Shown in pieces: positions 17,017-25,753 of a DNA stretch of 64,000 bases. Numbering within the stretch: the stretch's first letter is position 1; each line of letters opens with the position of its first letter. The stretch covers positions 1,081,240 through 1,145,239 of the forward strand of contig NZ_FOYQ01000001.1 of assembly GCF_900115205.1 (NCBI RefSeq), in the 5' to 3' direction. The position numbers and the translations under genes are program-made. The notes under the pieces are model-generated. The model was not told the DNA's origin. It searched no databases and worked only from the letters and a program-made list of their open reading frames with translations. Origin of the DNA: Robiginitalea myxolifaciens (GTDB taxonomy: Bacteria > Bacteroidota > Bacteroidia > Flavobacteriales > Flavobacteriaceae).

Positions 17017-17592
17017 TTAAAAGGACGCCGTCTGTTTCAATGGGATGGCGGTAAAGCTTCCACGCACCCGCATCCGGCTTCCATTGGCGCTTTTAAGCCA
17101 CATATTCATTTCGCCCACCACTTCCTGAGCTTCTACCCGGGAAATGGATATGCTTCCTGTTTCGGTAAAATACAGGGCGGATCCCTCGCTCAGGACGTCG
17201 GCATAGCCAAACACCGTTTCTTGCTTTGAACCCGGAACCCCACTTTCCTTAACTACACTATAGCGATCCGCATTGATCTCCTCCTGATTCTTCTCAAGAG
17301 GTATCAGGAAACCGAATCCGTTGCCGGACTTAACCTCGGCATTTATAAAATGAAGTTTGAATACGGGTTGTTCATCTACCCCGCTATGTTGTTGGGCCAT
17401 TTCGAAATACACCGGCCCCTGGAAAAAATGCTTTTCCCCGTCGAGTTCAGAAATTAGTGAATACTGGCCGCTACCCTGTTGGGTACCCCGAAAACCAGTA
17501 CCTGGCGTCACATAGGAAATACAAAGGAATATCGCCGCGATAGCCAAAAGGCCTGCCGACAAACGAAATACATTCTTTGAATTAAGGATCAT
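17017..17592 (-). CDS. Unknown membrane-anchored or exported protein, 191 residues
   Basis: Starts with a basic residue-flanked hydrophobic segment (VFRLSAGLLAIAAIFLCISYV, about residues 8-28) that acts as signal or anchor. The remainder is a beta-rich soluble domain with alternating hydrophobic residues (PVFKLHFINAEV, FGFLIPLEKN, ALYFTETGSISISRV). No family is recognised. Its ATG overlaps the stop of the small upstream gene by 4 bp (ATGA, 17592-17589), so the two are co-translated. A terminator-like hairpin lies 226 bp downstream. Confidence 0.72.
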   Translation of the reverse strand: MILNSKNVFRLSAGLLAIAAIFLCISYVTPGTGFRGTQQGSGQYSLISELDGEKHFFQGPVYFEMAQQHSGVDEQPVFKLHFINAEVKSGNGFGFLIPLEKNQEEINADRYSVVKESGVPGSKQETVFGYADVLSEGSALYFTETGSISISRVEAQEVVGEMNMWLKSANGSRMRVRGSFTAIPLKQTASF

Positions 17593-17777
17593 AGGCTTTT
17601 ATCCAAATTGAGATCAGGGGCTTCTTTGGTTTGGTACTCTGAAGCGGAGGAAACCACGGGATCCGAGATTATTTCATCGGCCTGCGGATCCAGGGTGGGC
17701 TGGTGCTTTGCTTCCACAATTACAAAGCATAAAATGGAAAGTACCAAGCCCGAGAAAAAAAAGAAACATCGCTTCAT
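17589..17777 (-). CDS. Small unknown exported or membrane protein, 62 residues
   Basis: The ATG at 17777 gives MKRCFFFFSGLVLSILCF, a typical signal or anchor sequence, followed by an acidic Asp/Ser-rich tail (LDPQADEIISDPVV). An in-frame ATG at 17804 would add nine residues (MQNLEVMPD) before the Lys-Arg and fits a signal less well. The stop overlaps the next gene's ATG. The pair may act as partners in the envelope; neither is recognised. The 283 bp from here to 18061 show no other gene. Confidence 0.55.
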   Translation of the reverse strand: MKRCFFFFSGLVLSILCFVIVEAKHQPTLDPQADEIISDPVVSSASEYQTKEAPDLNLDKSL

Positions 17778-18060
17778 GTCCGGCATTACTTCTAAGTTCT
17801 GCAATCCGAAGTACGCAATTGCGAAGAGTTAATCGAAGGCTACATGTACGAATGGGGCCTTTTTCTGTATAATTCGCAATACGCTCTTCGGGCCATTGAA
17901 ATCGGGTTTTGAAAACAATCCCCAATAAGAATTCCCCTGCTGCCATTAATCATCCGATACCGTCCATCTATACGGCGATAAGAACCGATGGCACATCTTT
18001 GATTTTGGGGATAAGACCCTCCCACCATTTTTGATTATTTTCACCAATCAAAGGGGAGTT

Positions 18061-18798
18061 ATGAAATTACGGGCAGTAATAGTAGATGATGAGGAAAAGG
18101 CCTTGCAAAGCCTGCAATGGGAATTGACCAACTTTTCCGATGATATCGAAGTAGTTGCCTCCTTTACCGATCCCATGGAGGCCCTCGATTACCTGGCACT
18201 TACGCCGCCGGATTGCCTTTTCCTGGATATTGAAATGCCCACCATGGATGGCTTTCAGTTCATCCAAAAAATGCAGAATCCCGATGTTGCCGTTGTCATT
18301 ACCACAGCCTACAATCAGTATGCCATCAAAGCGTTGAAAAATGAAGCTATTGACTACCTCCTCAAGCCGATAGATTCCGATGACCTGAAGGACACCATTG
18401 CCAAAATCCGCAAGCACAATTCCAAGAATCTTACGGCCGAGCGGTTAGAACGCATTCTCACCGAACAACAAGTAGGCGGGCAAAAAAAGCGTATTACCCT
18501 GAACACCGATGGGAAATTGCTATTCCTCGAGAATGACGACATTCTCTATGCCGAATCAGATGGAAATTACAGCACAATCTATTTAGCCAATGGCCAGAAG
18601 ATTGTTTTGACAAAAAAATTGAAAGAGGTGGCACAAATCCTGCCGGAAGACTCTTTTTTCCGGGTCCACAATTCCTACATCATCAATCTCAACATGATCG
18701 CGGAATTTATCAAAACCGATGGCTATGTTGTCCTTAAGTCCAACCATAAGATTCCGGTTTCCCGTCAGAAAAAATCGGATTTCCTGGACTTGATTTAA
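18061..18798 (+). CDS. LytTR family response regulator
   Basis: A 245-residue two-component regulator. The receiver domain (residues 1-120) has the acidic pair in VDDEEKA, the phospho-acceptor Asp in CLFLDIEMP, Thr in ITTAYNQ and Lys in LLKPID. The C-terminal LytTR DNA-binding domain spans about 145-245 and includes ILYAESDGNYSTIY and FFRVHNSYIINL. The start at 18061 is preceded by AAGGGGAG, an SD-like sequence; an upstream ATG at 18031 would add ten residues before the receiver strand and is disfavoured. The sensor kinase gene follows 12 bp later. Confidence 0.93.
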   Translation: MKLRAVIVDDEEKALQSLQWELTNFSDDIEVVASFTDPMEALDYLALTPPDCLFLDIEMPTMDGFQFIQKMQNPDVAVVITTAYNQYAIKALKNEAIDYLLKPIDSDDLKDTIAKIRKHNSKNLTAERLERILTEQQVGGQKKRITLNTDGKLLFLENDDILYAESDGNYSTIYLANGQKIVLTKKLKEVAQILPEDSFFRVHNSYIINLNMIAEFIKTDGYVVLKSNHKIPVSRQKKSDFLDLI

Positions 18799-18810
18799 TC
18801 CCGGGGTAAC

Positions 18811-20745
18811 ATGCGCATGATCTGCCTTAAACTTCGATTTTTCCTAATACTATTATCGTTTACAACCGTACTTCACGCTCAGGAACCCCCAAAGGAGTTC
18901 AAAGCCTTGGTAGATAGTTTGGTTCAGGCCGGACCAAGGAGCTACAGCCAGATCAATACACCTATGCGACCCTATCGCCGGGACGCGAACCTGATGAAAT
19001 ATTTTGCCGCCGTCTGTGAGGAGAAAAGATACCTCGACGGGCTTTCCTATGCCTACAACCAGGAGGGTACCAGGCTGCGCAATATCTCGCAATATGAGGA
19101 AGCCATAGAATTCCATAAAAAAGCATTGGAAGCTGCGAATACGGCCGATAATGTGGAGTTCCGGATTTTCAGCCTCAACATGCTCGGGGTAGTCTATCGG
19201 CGTATGGAATCGATCAAAACTGCGCTGGATTACAGTACGGAAGCGTTGGAACTGGCGAACCGGATCGACAATCCTTCTGTAGGGATCAAACGCAGCAAAA
19301 ATGTAAGCCTGAACAGTATTGGAAACATCTTCAAAACCCTGGAGCAATACGACAAGGCTATCGAACACTTTGGTCTTTCGCTGAAATTAGAAGCCGAACT
19401 CGGCAACACCCGGGGGATGGCGGTGAACAATCAAAACCTCGGGGAATGTCTGGAGGCCAAAGGAATGCTGGAGCAGGCTCTGGTTCGCTATCGCAAAGCC
19501 CTGGAATACGACATTGAGATCGGATCGATCAGCGGGCAGGCAATCTGCCGATTGAGTATCGGGAGGGTACTTATCAAGCAAGGGAATCCTGAGGCATCTC
19601 TGCCACTTTTGGCCGAAGCAGAACAGCAGGCCCGGGGAACAAAAGATCAACAGATCATTTCTGAAATCCTTATAAACCAGGGATGGGCTGCAGTAAAACT
19701 CAACAGGCTGGACACGGCAGAAGACCTGCTTTTACAGGGCATTGAAATTGGGGAAGAGCTCAACTTCTTCAGCGATCTTTCCACGGCCTATGCCCTACTT
19801 TCAGAAATCGCAGAACGCCGGGGGGATCATAAAGCGAGCCTGGAATATTACAAGACCTCAGAAGACTACTCCCACCGGGTAACCAATGATGTAAATATCC
19901 GGTACGTGAACGACGTCCTGCAGCGCTATAACAATGATCAGCAGAATAACCAGATTGAGCTCCTGAATCGGGAGAACGAAATCGTAAAGCTCAAACTGCG
20001 CCGGAACAAAACCACGTTGTTGGTCGGCGCCCTTATGCTGGTCATGTTTACCCTGATCCTCTACATCGTTTACCGGCAGTATCAGCTTAAGAGCGAGAAA
20101 AAAGTGATGGCCCTGGAGCAAAGTATGCTGCGAAGCCAGATGAATCCGCACTTTTTATTTAACTCGTTGAATTCGATTAAGCTCTACATTATTAATAACG
20201 AGCAGAAAAACGCCGTTCACTATCTCAATAAGTTTTCCAAGCTGGTCCGAAAAATCCTGGAGGCCTCCTCGGTTCGGGAAACCTCGCTCGAAGAGGAGTT
20301 GGAAACTATTGAACTCTACATGAATATTGAAAATATTCGCTTCAATCACGAGATCGATTTCGAGATTGTGGTAGATCCTGAAGTAAATCCTGCTTCCATA
20401 CGAATTCCTTCCCTCCTCCTGCAACCCTTTCTGGAAAACGCCCTCTGGCATGGGCTTTCCTCCAAAAAGGGAAACAAAACGCTACGGGTAAATGTGGAAG
20501 CTCCGGAGAAAGGATCCATTCTGATTACTATTTGCGATAATGGAATCGGGCGTGAGGCGGCTCAGAAGCTACAGGAAAACAAAGTACTTAAACGCAAATC
20601 TGTTGGAATCGCCAACACCAAAGAGCGCCTGGCTAATTTCTCAAAGGACTACCAGAACCGCTTTGATGTGAGCATTAATGACCTGTATGGCGAGACCGGT
20701 GAAGCCTCAGGAACCTGTGTCTCCCTAAAGATTCCTACCCTTTAA
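18811..20745 (+). CDS. LytS-type sensor histidine kinase with TPR sensor domain
   Basis: A 644-residue membrane kinase. Signal peptide at 1-24 (ends VLHAQ), then TPR-like repeats to about residue 370 (YEEAIEFHKKALE, YDKAIEHFGLSLK) in the periplasm, one transmembrane helix (TTLLVGALMLVMFTLILYIV, about 395-415), then the His_kinase domain with the phospho-His in QMNPHFLFNSLNSIK. The ATPase domain follows with LLQPFLENALWHG and CDNGIGREA. It pairs with the LytTR regulator just upstream. This TPR/LytS layout is common in Bacteroidota; the stimulus is unknown. The 3' end overlaps the convergent DUF3109 gene by 11 bp. Confidence 0.92.
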   Translation: MRMICLKLRFFLILLSFTTVLHAQEPPKEFKALVDSLVQAGPRSYSQINTPMRPYRRDANLMKYFAAVCEEKRYLDGLSYAYNQEGTRLRNISQYEEAIEFHKKALEAANTADNVEFRIFSLNMLGVVYRRMESIKTALDYSTEALELANRIDNPSVGIKRSKNVSLNSIGNIFKTLEQYDKAIEHFGLSLKLEAELGNTRGMAVNNQNLGECLEAKGMLEQALVRYRKALEYDIEIGSISGQAICRLSIGRVLIKQGNPEASLPLLAEAEQQARGTKDQQIISEILINQGWAAVKLNRLDTAEDLLLQGIEIGEELNFFSDLSTAYALLSEIAERRGDHKASLEYYKTSEDYSHRVTNDVNIRYVNDVLQRYNNDQQNNQIELLNRENEIVKLKLRRNKTTLLVGALMLVMFTLILYIVYRQYQLKSEKKVMALEQSMLRSQMNPHFLFNSLNSIKLYIINNEQKNAVHYLNKFSKLVRKILEASSVRETSLEEELETIELYMNIENIRFNHEIDFEIVVDPEVNPASIRIPSLLLQPFLENALWHGLSSKKGNKTLRVNVEAPEKGSILITICDNGIGREAAQKLQENKVLKRKSVGIANTKERLANFSKDYQNRFDVSINDLYGETGEASGTCVSLKIPTL

Positions 20746-21304
20746 CCCGCGATTTAGCTACTTCCTCCAGCTCCGAATACCAGGCCGCTCCGAATTTCCG
20801 GACCAATGCCTCCTTGACAAAGACATAGATCGGTACTTGCAATTGTTGTCCTAGGCTGCAAGCGGCATCACAGATATGCCAGCGGTGGTAGTTTACAGCG
20901 GTCAGGGCGGTGTAATGGCGTACACGAACCGGATAGAGATGGCAGGATACCGGCTTTTTCCAGTCAACAGCACCAGCGCGTTGTGCTGCCTCGATCCCGC
21001 AAAGTGCCGTCGTGCCATCAAAGACCACATAGGCGCATTCCTTATTGTCGACCAGCGGAGTCTCCCACTCTCCATCTTCTCCCTTTACATAGGTGCCCTG
21101 GGCTTCTATGGCCGCGATCCCCTCGGGGCGTAAATAGGGTTTGACCCTGGGAAAGATTTCGTCCAGGATAGCGCGTTCATCTTCTTCTACTGGGGCACCG
21201 GAACTCCCGGCGACACAACAGGCTCCTTTACAGGCATTGAGGTCGCAAACAAAGGCCTCATCCAGGATTTCTTCTGAAACTACAGTCTTCCCCAATTCGA
21301 ACAT
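20735..21304 (-). CDS. DUF3109 family protein (Cys-rich, possible Fe-S or zinc protein)
   Basis: A 189-residue cytoplasmic protein. Conserved cysteines occur in FVCDLNACKGACCVAG (four near residues 19-28), then in KECAYV, ALCGIE, VSCHLYP and HICDAAC. This pattern is typical of DUF3109, a widespread Bacteroidota family related to the YkgJ-type Cys-cluster proteins; its function is unknown. It overlaps the kinase gene tail to tail by 11 bp and has no operon partner. Confidence 0.88.
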   Translation of the reverse strand: MFELGKTVVSEEILDEAFVCDLNACKGACCVAGSSGAPVEEDERAILDEIFPRVKPYLRPEGIAAIEAQGTYVKGEDGEWETPLVDNKECAYVVFDGTTALCGIEAAQRAGAVDWKKPVSCHLYPVRVRHYTALTAVNYHRWHICDAACSLGQQLQVPIYVFVKEALVRKFGAAWYSELEEVAKSRVKG

Positions 21305-21390
21305 GAGAACAGGATTTCCGCAAAGATATCGCTTTGCCTGTGGATTGAAAGGATCTGCAAAAAGCTGCTCTGATTTTAGCGAGAACCTCC

Positions 21391-21398
21391 TACCTTTG
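21391..21398 (+). promoter_or_regulatory. Putative -7 promoter element
   Basis: TACCTTTG fits TAnnTTTG exactly and lies 37 bp upstream of the small membrane protein start at 21436. No clear TTG is found at the expected upstream distance. Confidence 0.5.
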
Positions 21399-21435
21399 CA
21401 CCGTATCTAGAAGAGGCATTATAAATGCTAGCGAA

Positions 21436-21642
21436 ATGAACAAGATTCTACTTATAGTACTGCTGCTTATTGCCATTGGCCTTATTGCCTTCAATGTTAC
21501 CATGGTCGATCCTGCAGATATTTTTGGCAAGGATAGTATTGTAGCCATGATCGGGATTCTGGCCTGTTTGTGCGCTATTGTTCTGCTGTTGATCTTCAAC
21601 AACGCCAAAAGGATCCAGAAAAAACTGGAGGAAGAAGGCTAA
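21436..21642 (+). CDS. Small two-helix membrane protein, 68 residues
   Basis: Two hydrophobic helices (KILLIVLLLIAIGLIAFNV and AMIGILACLCAIVLLLIF) separated by a short polar loop (DPADIFGKDS), ending in a basic amphipathic tail (NNAKRIQKKLEEEG). The positive tail suggests both ends are cytoplasmic. It is an orphan small gene with its own putative promoter. Similar short proteins occur in flavobacterial genomes, but no function is known to me. Confidence 0.75.
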   Translation: MNKILLIVLLLIAIGLIAFNVTMVDPADIFGKDSIVAMIGILACLCAIVLLLIFNNAKRIQKKLEEEG

Positions 21643-21658
21643 TTTCTTAACTCCTGAA

Positions 21659-23278
21659 TTAGTCCCTGATGATTGCGGAATCAGCGTCCTGAGAAATCTT
21701 TGGTTTGTCGAGGTCCAAAACACGCTGGAGCATATCATCCTCAGGTACAAGAATGCGCGCTTTAAGATCCGGGGAAAATAATTGCTCGGCAATGCCTGCC
21801 TTGATATAGGCCTTTAAGCTGTCTTCGTAGTCGTAGAAATTGATGTTGAAATTAAAGGCGGTCAGGAACTGGATTAACTGGTCAAAAAGTATGTCGTCCG
21901 TTCGGAATTCCTCCAGGAATCGCTGGGCATCATAGTCGGAATACCTGCTGCGGTCTTCCTCCAGATGTTCAAATACAAAACGCGAGAAATATCCCCTCGA
22001 ATCCAGGGCTGAAATGGCTTCCTCCTCGTTAGAACCGATAGGAACAAAAACATCGGGAATTATTCCTCCCCCACCGTAAACGACTTTACCTCCGGGAGTG
22101 GTGAATTTAAGGGAATCGGCAACCTTGATGCTATCTGCCGTCATTAATTCCCCATTGTGGTAGCGCTGGGTAAAGCGCTCATAATAGTCTTGATTCCCGT
22201 TCTGATAATCCTTTTGGATGGATCGGCCGGTAGGGGTATAATACCGGGAAACCGTCAGGCGTACCGCAGAGCCATCTCCCAGATCCATTTCCCGTTGCAC
22301 CAGGCCCTTTCCGAACGACCGGCGGCCAACGATAATCCCGAGGTCGTTGTCCTGCAAGGCTCCGGCAATAATTTCAGAGGCGGAAGCAGAACGTTCATTG
22401 ATCAGGACAAAGACCGGTCGGTTCTCAAAATTTCCACGGGAAGTAGCGAAAACGGAATCCGTTTGTCCCTTTTTGTTACGTGTAAAAAGGATGAGTTTAT
22501 CCTTGGGCAAAAAGGTGTCCGCAATGCGTTCGGCAATGTGCAGGTACCCTCCTGGATTATCCCTCAGGTCCAGCGTGAGTTTCTTAGCCCCCTGGTCCTT
22601 TAAAGCATCCAGCGCTTCTCCGAATTCTTCGAAGGTGGAATCTGCGAATCGGTTCATACGGATGTACCCCATATCCGGGGTGAGCATAAACGAAGCATCG
22701 ATACTGCGCAATGGCACCTTGTCCCGGGTTAAATTCAAGTCAAAAGTGCGGCCTTCTGTTTTGCGATAAATCCGGAGTGCCACCCGGCTCCCCGCCTCTC
22801 CCTTAAGTCGGGAAACGATTTCAGAATCCGGCAGATCCCTTCCGTAAAGGGTATCCTTATCGGCCATAAGAATTTTGTCTCCAGGCTCCAGACCGGCCCT
22901 CTCGCTTGGGCCTCCGCGAATAATCCGCGTTACGGTAATGGTATCCCTCAGGGTGTAGAAATTTATGCCGATCCCCACAAAATCTCCTTTCATGGTTTCA
23001 CTGACACGCTGCATTTCTGATCTGGGGATGTAGACCGAATGTGGATCCAGTTTATCGAGGATGTTATTTACCGTAACATCGACAATGCTATCCGTATCGA
23101 CCTCATCGACATACTCATAGTCGATGTAATCGATAAGCCGGTTGAGCTTGTCCTTTTTGGAATTGGTGCTGAAGAGCCGTTCCGGGGAATCGTTGAAATT
23201 CAGTTTTCCCCCTACAAATATTCCCAGCGCTAATGCCAGGGCCACCACTGCCGGTCCTATGTAGTAACTCTTTTTCAA
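21659..23278 (-). CDS. S41 family C-terminal processing peptidase (CtpA/Prc-like)
   Basis: A 539-residue exported serine protease. N-terminal anchor (residues ~4-24), PDZ domain with GIGINFY and ERAGLEPGDKIL, then the protease core with the nucleophile Ser in ERSASASEIIAGAL and the general-base Lys in GRRSFGKGLVQ. It probably trims or degrades periplasmic proteins from their C-terminal end. The gene starts within the last 4 bp of the dCMP deaminase gene (23275-23278), so the two are coupled. Confidence 0.94.
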   Translation of the reverse strand: MKKSYYIGPAVVALALALGIFVGGKLNFNDSPERLFSTNSKKDKLNRLIDYIDYEYVDEVDTDSIVDVTVNNILDKLDPHSVYIPRSEMQRVSETMKGDFVGIGINFYTLRDTITVTRIIRGGPSERAGLEPGDKILMADKDTLYGRDLPDSEIVSRLKGEAGSRVALRIYRKTEGRTFDLNLTRDKVPLRSIDASFMLTPDMGYIRMNRFADSTFEEFGEALDALKDQGAKKLTLDLRDNPGGYLHIAERIADTFLPKDKLILFTRNKKGQTDSVFATSRGNFENRPVFVLINERSASASEIIAGALQDNDLGIIVGRRSFGKGLVQREMDLGDGSAVRLTVSRYYTPTGRSIQKDYQNGNQDYYERFTQRYHNGELMTADSIKVADSLKFTTPGGKVVYGGGGIIPDVFVPIGSNEEEAISALDSRGYFSRFVFEHLEEDRSRYSDYDAQRFLEEFRTDDILFDQLIQFLTAFNFNINFYDYEDSLKAYIKAGIAEQLFSPDLKARILVPEDDMLQRVLDLDKPKISQDADSAIIRD

Positions 23279-23727
23279 GGCAATTCTCGCTTCAATGTTG
23301 GGGCTTCCTCATGCTCGGGTAGATGCAATAACTCCACGCCGGCTCGTTGCAGAAACCGAAGGCCGGAATCGTCCTTGTAGGCGGTGCGGTATACAACACG
23401 CCGAATCCCGGACTGGTGGATGAGTTTACTGCATTCCCGACAGGGTGAAAGGGTAATATACAGGGTAGCGCCTTCACAACTTTGCGTGGAGGAGGCTACT
23501 TTGGAAATTGCATTGGCTTCTGCGTGAAGTACGTACCATTTGGTGTACCCTTCATCATCTTCGCAAAAGTTCTCAAAACCCGTTGGGGTTCCGTTATACC
23601 CATCGGAGATAATCATGCGGTTCTTGACGACAATGGCTCCCACCTGTTTCCGTTTGCAATAGGATAATTTACCCCATTCATAAGCCATTCTTAAGTAGGC
23701 CCTATCGTATTTTTCCTGTTTCTTCAA
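23275..23727 (-). CDS. dCMP deaminase family protein (ComEB-like)
   Basis: A 150-residue cytidine/deoxycytidylate deaminase-fold enzyme. Zinc ligands and proton shuttle are in LHAEANAI (His-Ala-Glu) and LSPCRECSKLI (Cys-x2-Cys). The segment ISDGYNGTPTGFENFC is typical of dCMP deaminases, which supply dUMP for dTMP synthesis. Encoded just upstream of the S41 protease with a 4-bp overlap, a pairing without obvious functional logic. Confidence 0.93.
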   Translation of the reverse strand: MKKQEKYDRAYLRMAYEWGKLSYCKRKQVGAIVVKNRMIISDGYNGTPTGFENFCEDDEGYTKWYVLHAEANAISKVASSTQSCEGATLYITLSPCRECSKLIHQSGIRRVVYRTAYKDDSGLRFLQRAGVELLHLPEHEEAPTLKRELP

Positions 23728-23820
23728 GGCGTGCTTTTAATGCTAACGCGGGAATAACCGCTTTGGTACTAAGATACCGGCTTTTAAAGATGTCGGCAAT
23801 GGCAGGACGTTAATTTTAAA

Positions 23821-24414
23821 CTAAAGCGGGAAAGCATTAACTGCGAGGACTCCCGATAGCACCAAAATTGCCAGACTTACCAGTGCAATATAGGGTTTAC
23901 GCGGGAGGCGGAGCTTGTCCAGGAGGAAGTAGGAAAGTAATAACACAACCGCCAGGACCACCAGTTGGGCACCTTCTATCCCCAGGGCAAATCCCAGTAG
24001 GGGACTTGTCTTTTCTTCTTCCCCGGACATCAGCATGCTGAAATAGTTGGAAAATCCAAAGCCGTGAATCAAGCCAAATATGGACGTTGCCATCAGGTGC
24101 CATTTTAAAGCACGGGAACTGTCCCAATCCTGGCGAAGTATCCACAGGTTGAATCCTGCGGTGAGCAGTATCGTTACGGGAATCAGGAATTCGACCCAGG
24201 CCGAATCGACTTCCACCCATCCAAAAGCCGCAAGGGCCAGCGACAAACAATGCGCAATGGTAAAGAGGGTTGCCAACCAAACAACAGGGCGCCATTGCCG
24301 ATACGTAAATGGTATGGCCAGTGCAATTAAAAATAGGACATGATCGTAACCTGCAGGATCCAGCACGTGTTCGAACCCTAATTTGCCGTAAATAGTAAAT
24401 GTTTCCATACCCAT
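23821..24414 (-). CDS. HupE/UreJ family membrane protein
   Basis: A 197-residue inner-membrane protein with about six helices. Conserved His residues characteristic of the HupE/UreJ group occur in GYDHVLFLIALAI, TIAHCLSLALA and LIHGFGFSNY. Family members are proposed metal (nickel or cobalt) carriers next to hydrogenase or urease genes; here no such enzyme is adjacent, so the cargo is open. An alternative ATG two codons downstream would remove only Met-Gly. It lies 9 bp after the TerB-DnaJ gene. Confidence 0.86.
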   Translation of the reverse strand: MGMETFTIYGKLGFEHVLDPAGYDHVLFLIALAIPFTYRQWRPVVWLATLFTIAHCLSLALAAFGWVEVDSAWVEFLIPVTILLTAGFNLWILRQDWDSSRALKWHLMATSIFGLIHGFGFSNYFSMLMSGEEEKTSPLLGFALGIEGAQLVVLAVVLLLSYFLLDKLRLPRKPYIALVSLAILVLSGVLAVNAFPL

Positions 24415-24423
24415 TCTATAGCC

Positions 24424-25167
24424 TTAAAGTCCGCGTTCCTTTTGTATGGCCTCATAGGCCTTTTGGACTTCTTTAAACTTTTCCTCGGCCCCTCGTTTTA
24501 TGGCTTCATCGGCGGTGTTCACCCGATCCGGGTGATACTTCTTCGCCATGGTTCGATAGGCTTTCTTGACTTCTTCGTCCGTGGCGGACCGTTCAATTTC
24601 AAGAATGGTATAAGCCGTGTCGGCCGAACGCACAAACATGGCCATGATACTTTCAAAGTCGGTTCTGCTCAATCTGAGGTAGCCTGCAATTTCCTTTAAC
24701 TTCTCTACTTCTGAAGGGCTGATTGTACCATCGGCCTGTGCGATTCCAAACAAAAAATGAAGGAGTTGCAAGCGTACTTCGTAACGCGTACGCTGGTTGA
24801 GGTAGGCACAAATGCGTTGGGCGGAAACTTCCCGTTTCTTGATGACCTCATTAAAGGTGCGGAAAATGGCATTGGCCTTTTCTTTTCCATAGGTCTGGAG
24901 GAAGTATTGCCGGACATAATCCAGCTCCTGCTGGCTCACCTGCCCGTCGGCCTTGATAATTATGGAACAAAGGGAGAGTAAATTAAGTTCAAAATCGGCC
25001 GGGGAAACCCGGGAACGACCGAATTCCGGCATGGCGGATCCCCCGCCTCTACTCCCGTCGACCAGGCTACCGATCAGGAATCCCACAATGGCTCCCGGAA
25101 GCCTGAGAAACATATAACCCAAAATGGCGCCAAACCATTTAATCATCTCCTTGAAAAATTTTTTCAA
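24424..25167 (-). CDS. TerB-like and J-domain membrane protein (DjlA-like)
   Basis: A 247-residue co-chaperone. The N-terminal membrane-associated segment ([15 protein letters not shown], ~9-35, Gly-rich) resembles DjlA. A TerB-like helical domain spans about residues 55-170 ([40 protein letters not shown]). The J domain spans ~180-245, with the HPD motif in KKYHPDRV for stimulating DnaK. It is divergent from the bacilliredoxin gene and precedes the HupE-like gene by 9 bp. Confidence 0.9.
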   Translation of the reverse strand: MKKFFKEMIKWFGAILGYMFLRLPGAIVGFLIGSLVDGSRGGGSAMPEFGRSRVSPADFELNLLSLCSIIIKADGQVSQQELDYVRQYFLQTYGKEKANAIFRTFNEVIKKREVSAQRICAYLNQRTRYEVRLQLLHFLFGIAQADGTISPSEVEKLKEIAGYLRLSRTDFESIMAMFVRSADTAYTILEIERSATDEEVKKAYRTMAKKYHPDRVNTADEAIKRGAEEKFKEVQKAYEAIQKERGL

Positions 25168-25230
25168 AGATAGCGGTTTGTAAGGGATAGCCTGCTTTTT
25201 CCGACTTATGGAAAACTTCGTTTCAATTCG

Positions 25231-25238
25231 TACCTTTG
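25231..25238 (+). promoter_or_regulatory. Putative -7 promoter element of the bacilliredoxin gene
   Basis: TACCTTTG matches TAnnTTTG exactly and lies 43 bp ahead of the ATG at 25282. The upstream -33 element is not clear. Confidence 0.5.
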
Positions 25239-25281
25239 CGGATGAATTTTTAGCGGAATATTACCCCAAAATATAAGACAT

Positions 25282-25692
25282 ATGTATCCTGCAGAACTTG
25301 TACAGCCCATGAGAGACGATCTTTCGACGGCTGGATTTGAAGAATTATTCAGCGCAGAAGCTGTGGCTTCTGCCATCGAAAGTGAAGGAACCGTACTGGT
25401 CGTTGTAAACTCGGTCTGTGGTTGTGCCGCAGCCAACGCGCGCCCCGGTGCTAAACTCAGCCTTCAAAACGGAAAGACCCCGGATCGTTTGGTAACAGTA
25501 TTCGCCGGTGTAGACCGCGAGGCAGTAGATGCGGCCAGAAACCGGATGGTTCCATTCCCTCCTTCCTCCCCGAGTATGGGTCTCTTTAAAGATGGCGAGC
25601 TGGTTCACATGATTGAACGCCACCACATCGAAGGTCGCCCAGCGGAGATGATCGCAGAAAACCTGATGCAAGCATATAACGAGTTTTGTTAA
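25282..25692 (+). CDS. BrxA/BrxB family bacilliredoxin
   Basis: A 136-residue thioredoxin-fold protein. The signature active site Cys-Gly-Cys is in NSVCGCAAANARPG, and the family start LVQPMRDDL is conserved. Bacilliredoxins remove bacillithiol from mixed disulfides, so a bacillithiol-type redox system is likely in this organism (inference from family). It is a single-gene unit with a promoter at 25231 and a strong terminator after it. Confidence 0.93.
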   Translation: MYPAELVQPMRDDLSTAGFEELFSAEAVASAIESEGTVLVVVNSVCGCAAANARPGAKLSLQNGKTPDRLVTVFAGVDREAVDAARNRMVPFPPSSPSMGLFKDGELVHMIERHHIEGRPAEMIAENLMQAYNEFC

Positions 25693-25712
25693 AAAACTGT
25701 AGCAGCAAATAG

Positions 25713-25748
25713 AAACCCCGGAGGACTCCCCCGGGGTTTTTTATTTTT
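25713..25748 (+). terminator. Rho-independent terminator after the bacilliredoxin gene
   Basis: Stem AAACCCCGG (25713-25721) and CCGGGGTTT (25731-25739) with a 9-nt loop and a T6-A-T5 tract. The T tract overlaps the -7 box of the next gene. Confidence 0.9.
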
Positions 25749-25749
25749 G
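25742..25749 (+). promoter_or_regulatory. Putative -7 promoter box directly before the plsC-like gene
   Basis: TATTTTTG matches TAnnTTTG and ends 4 nt before the ATG at 25754, so transcription would start at or next to the start codon (leaderless). Confidence 0.45.
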
Positions 25750-25753
25750 TGCC

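Noticed and set aside
24360-24385. GTTCGAACCC-like T-arm of a possible tRNA
   Set aside because: It lies in the coding sequence of the HupE-like gene and no cloverleaf could be built around it.
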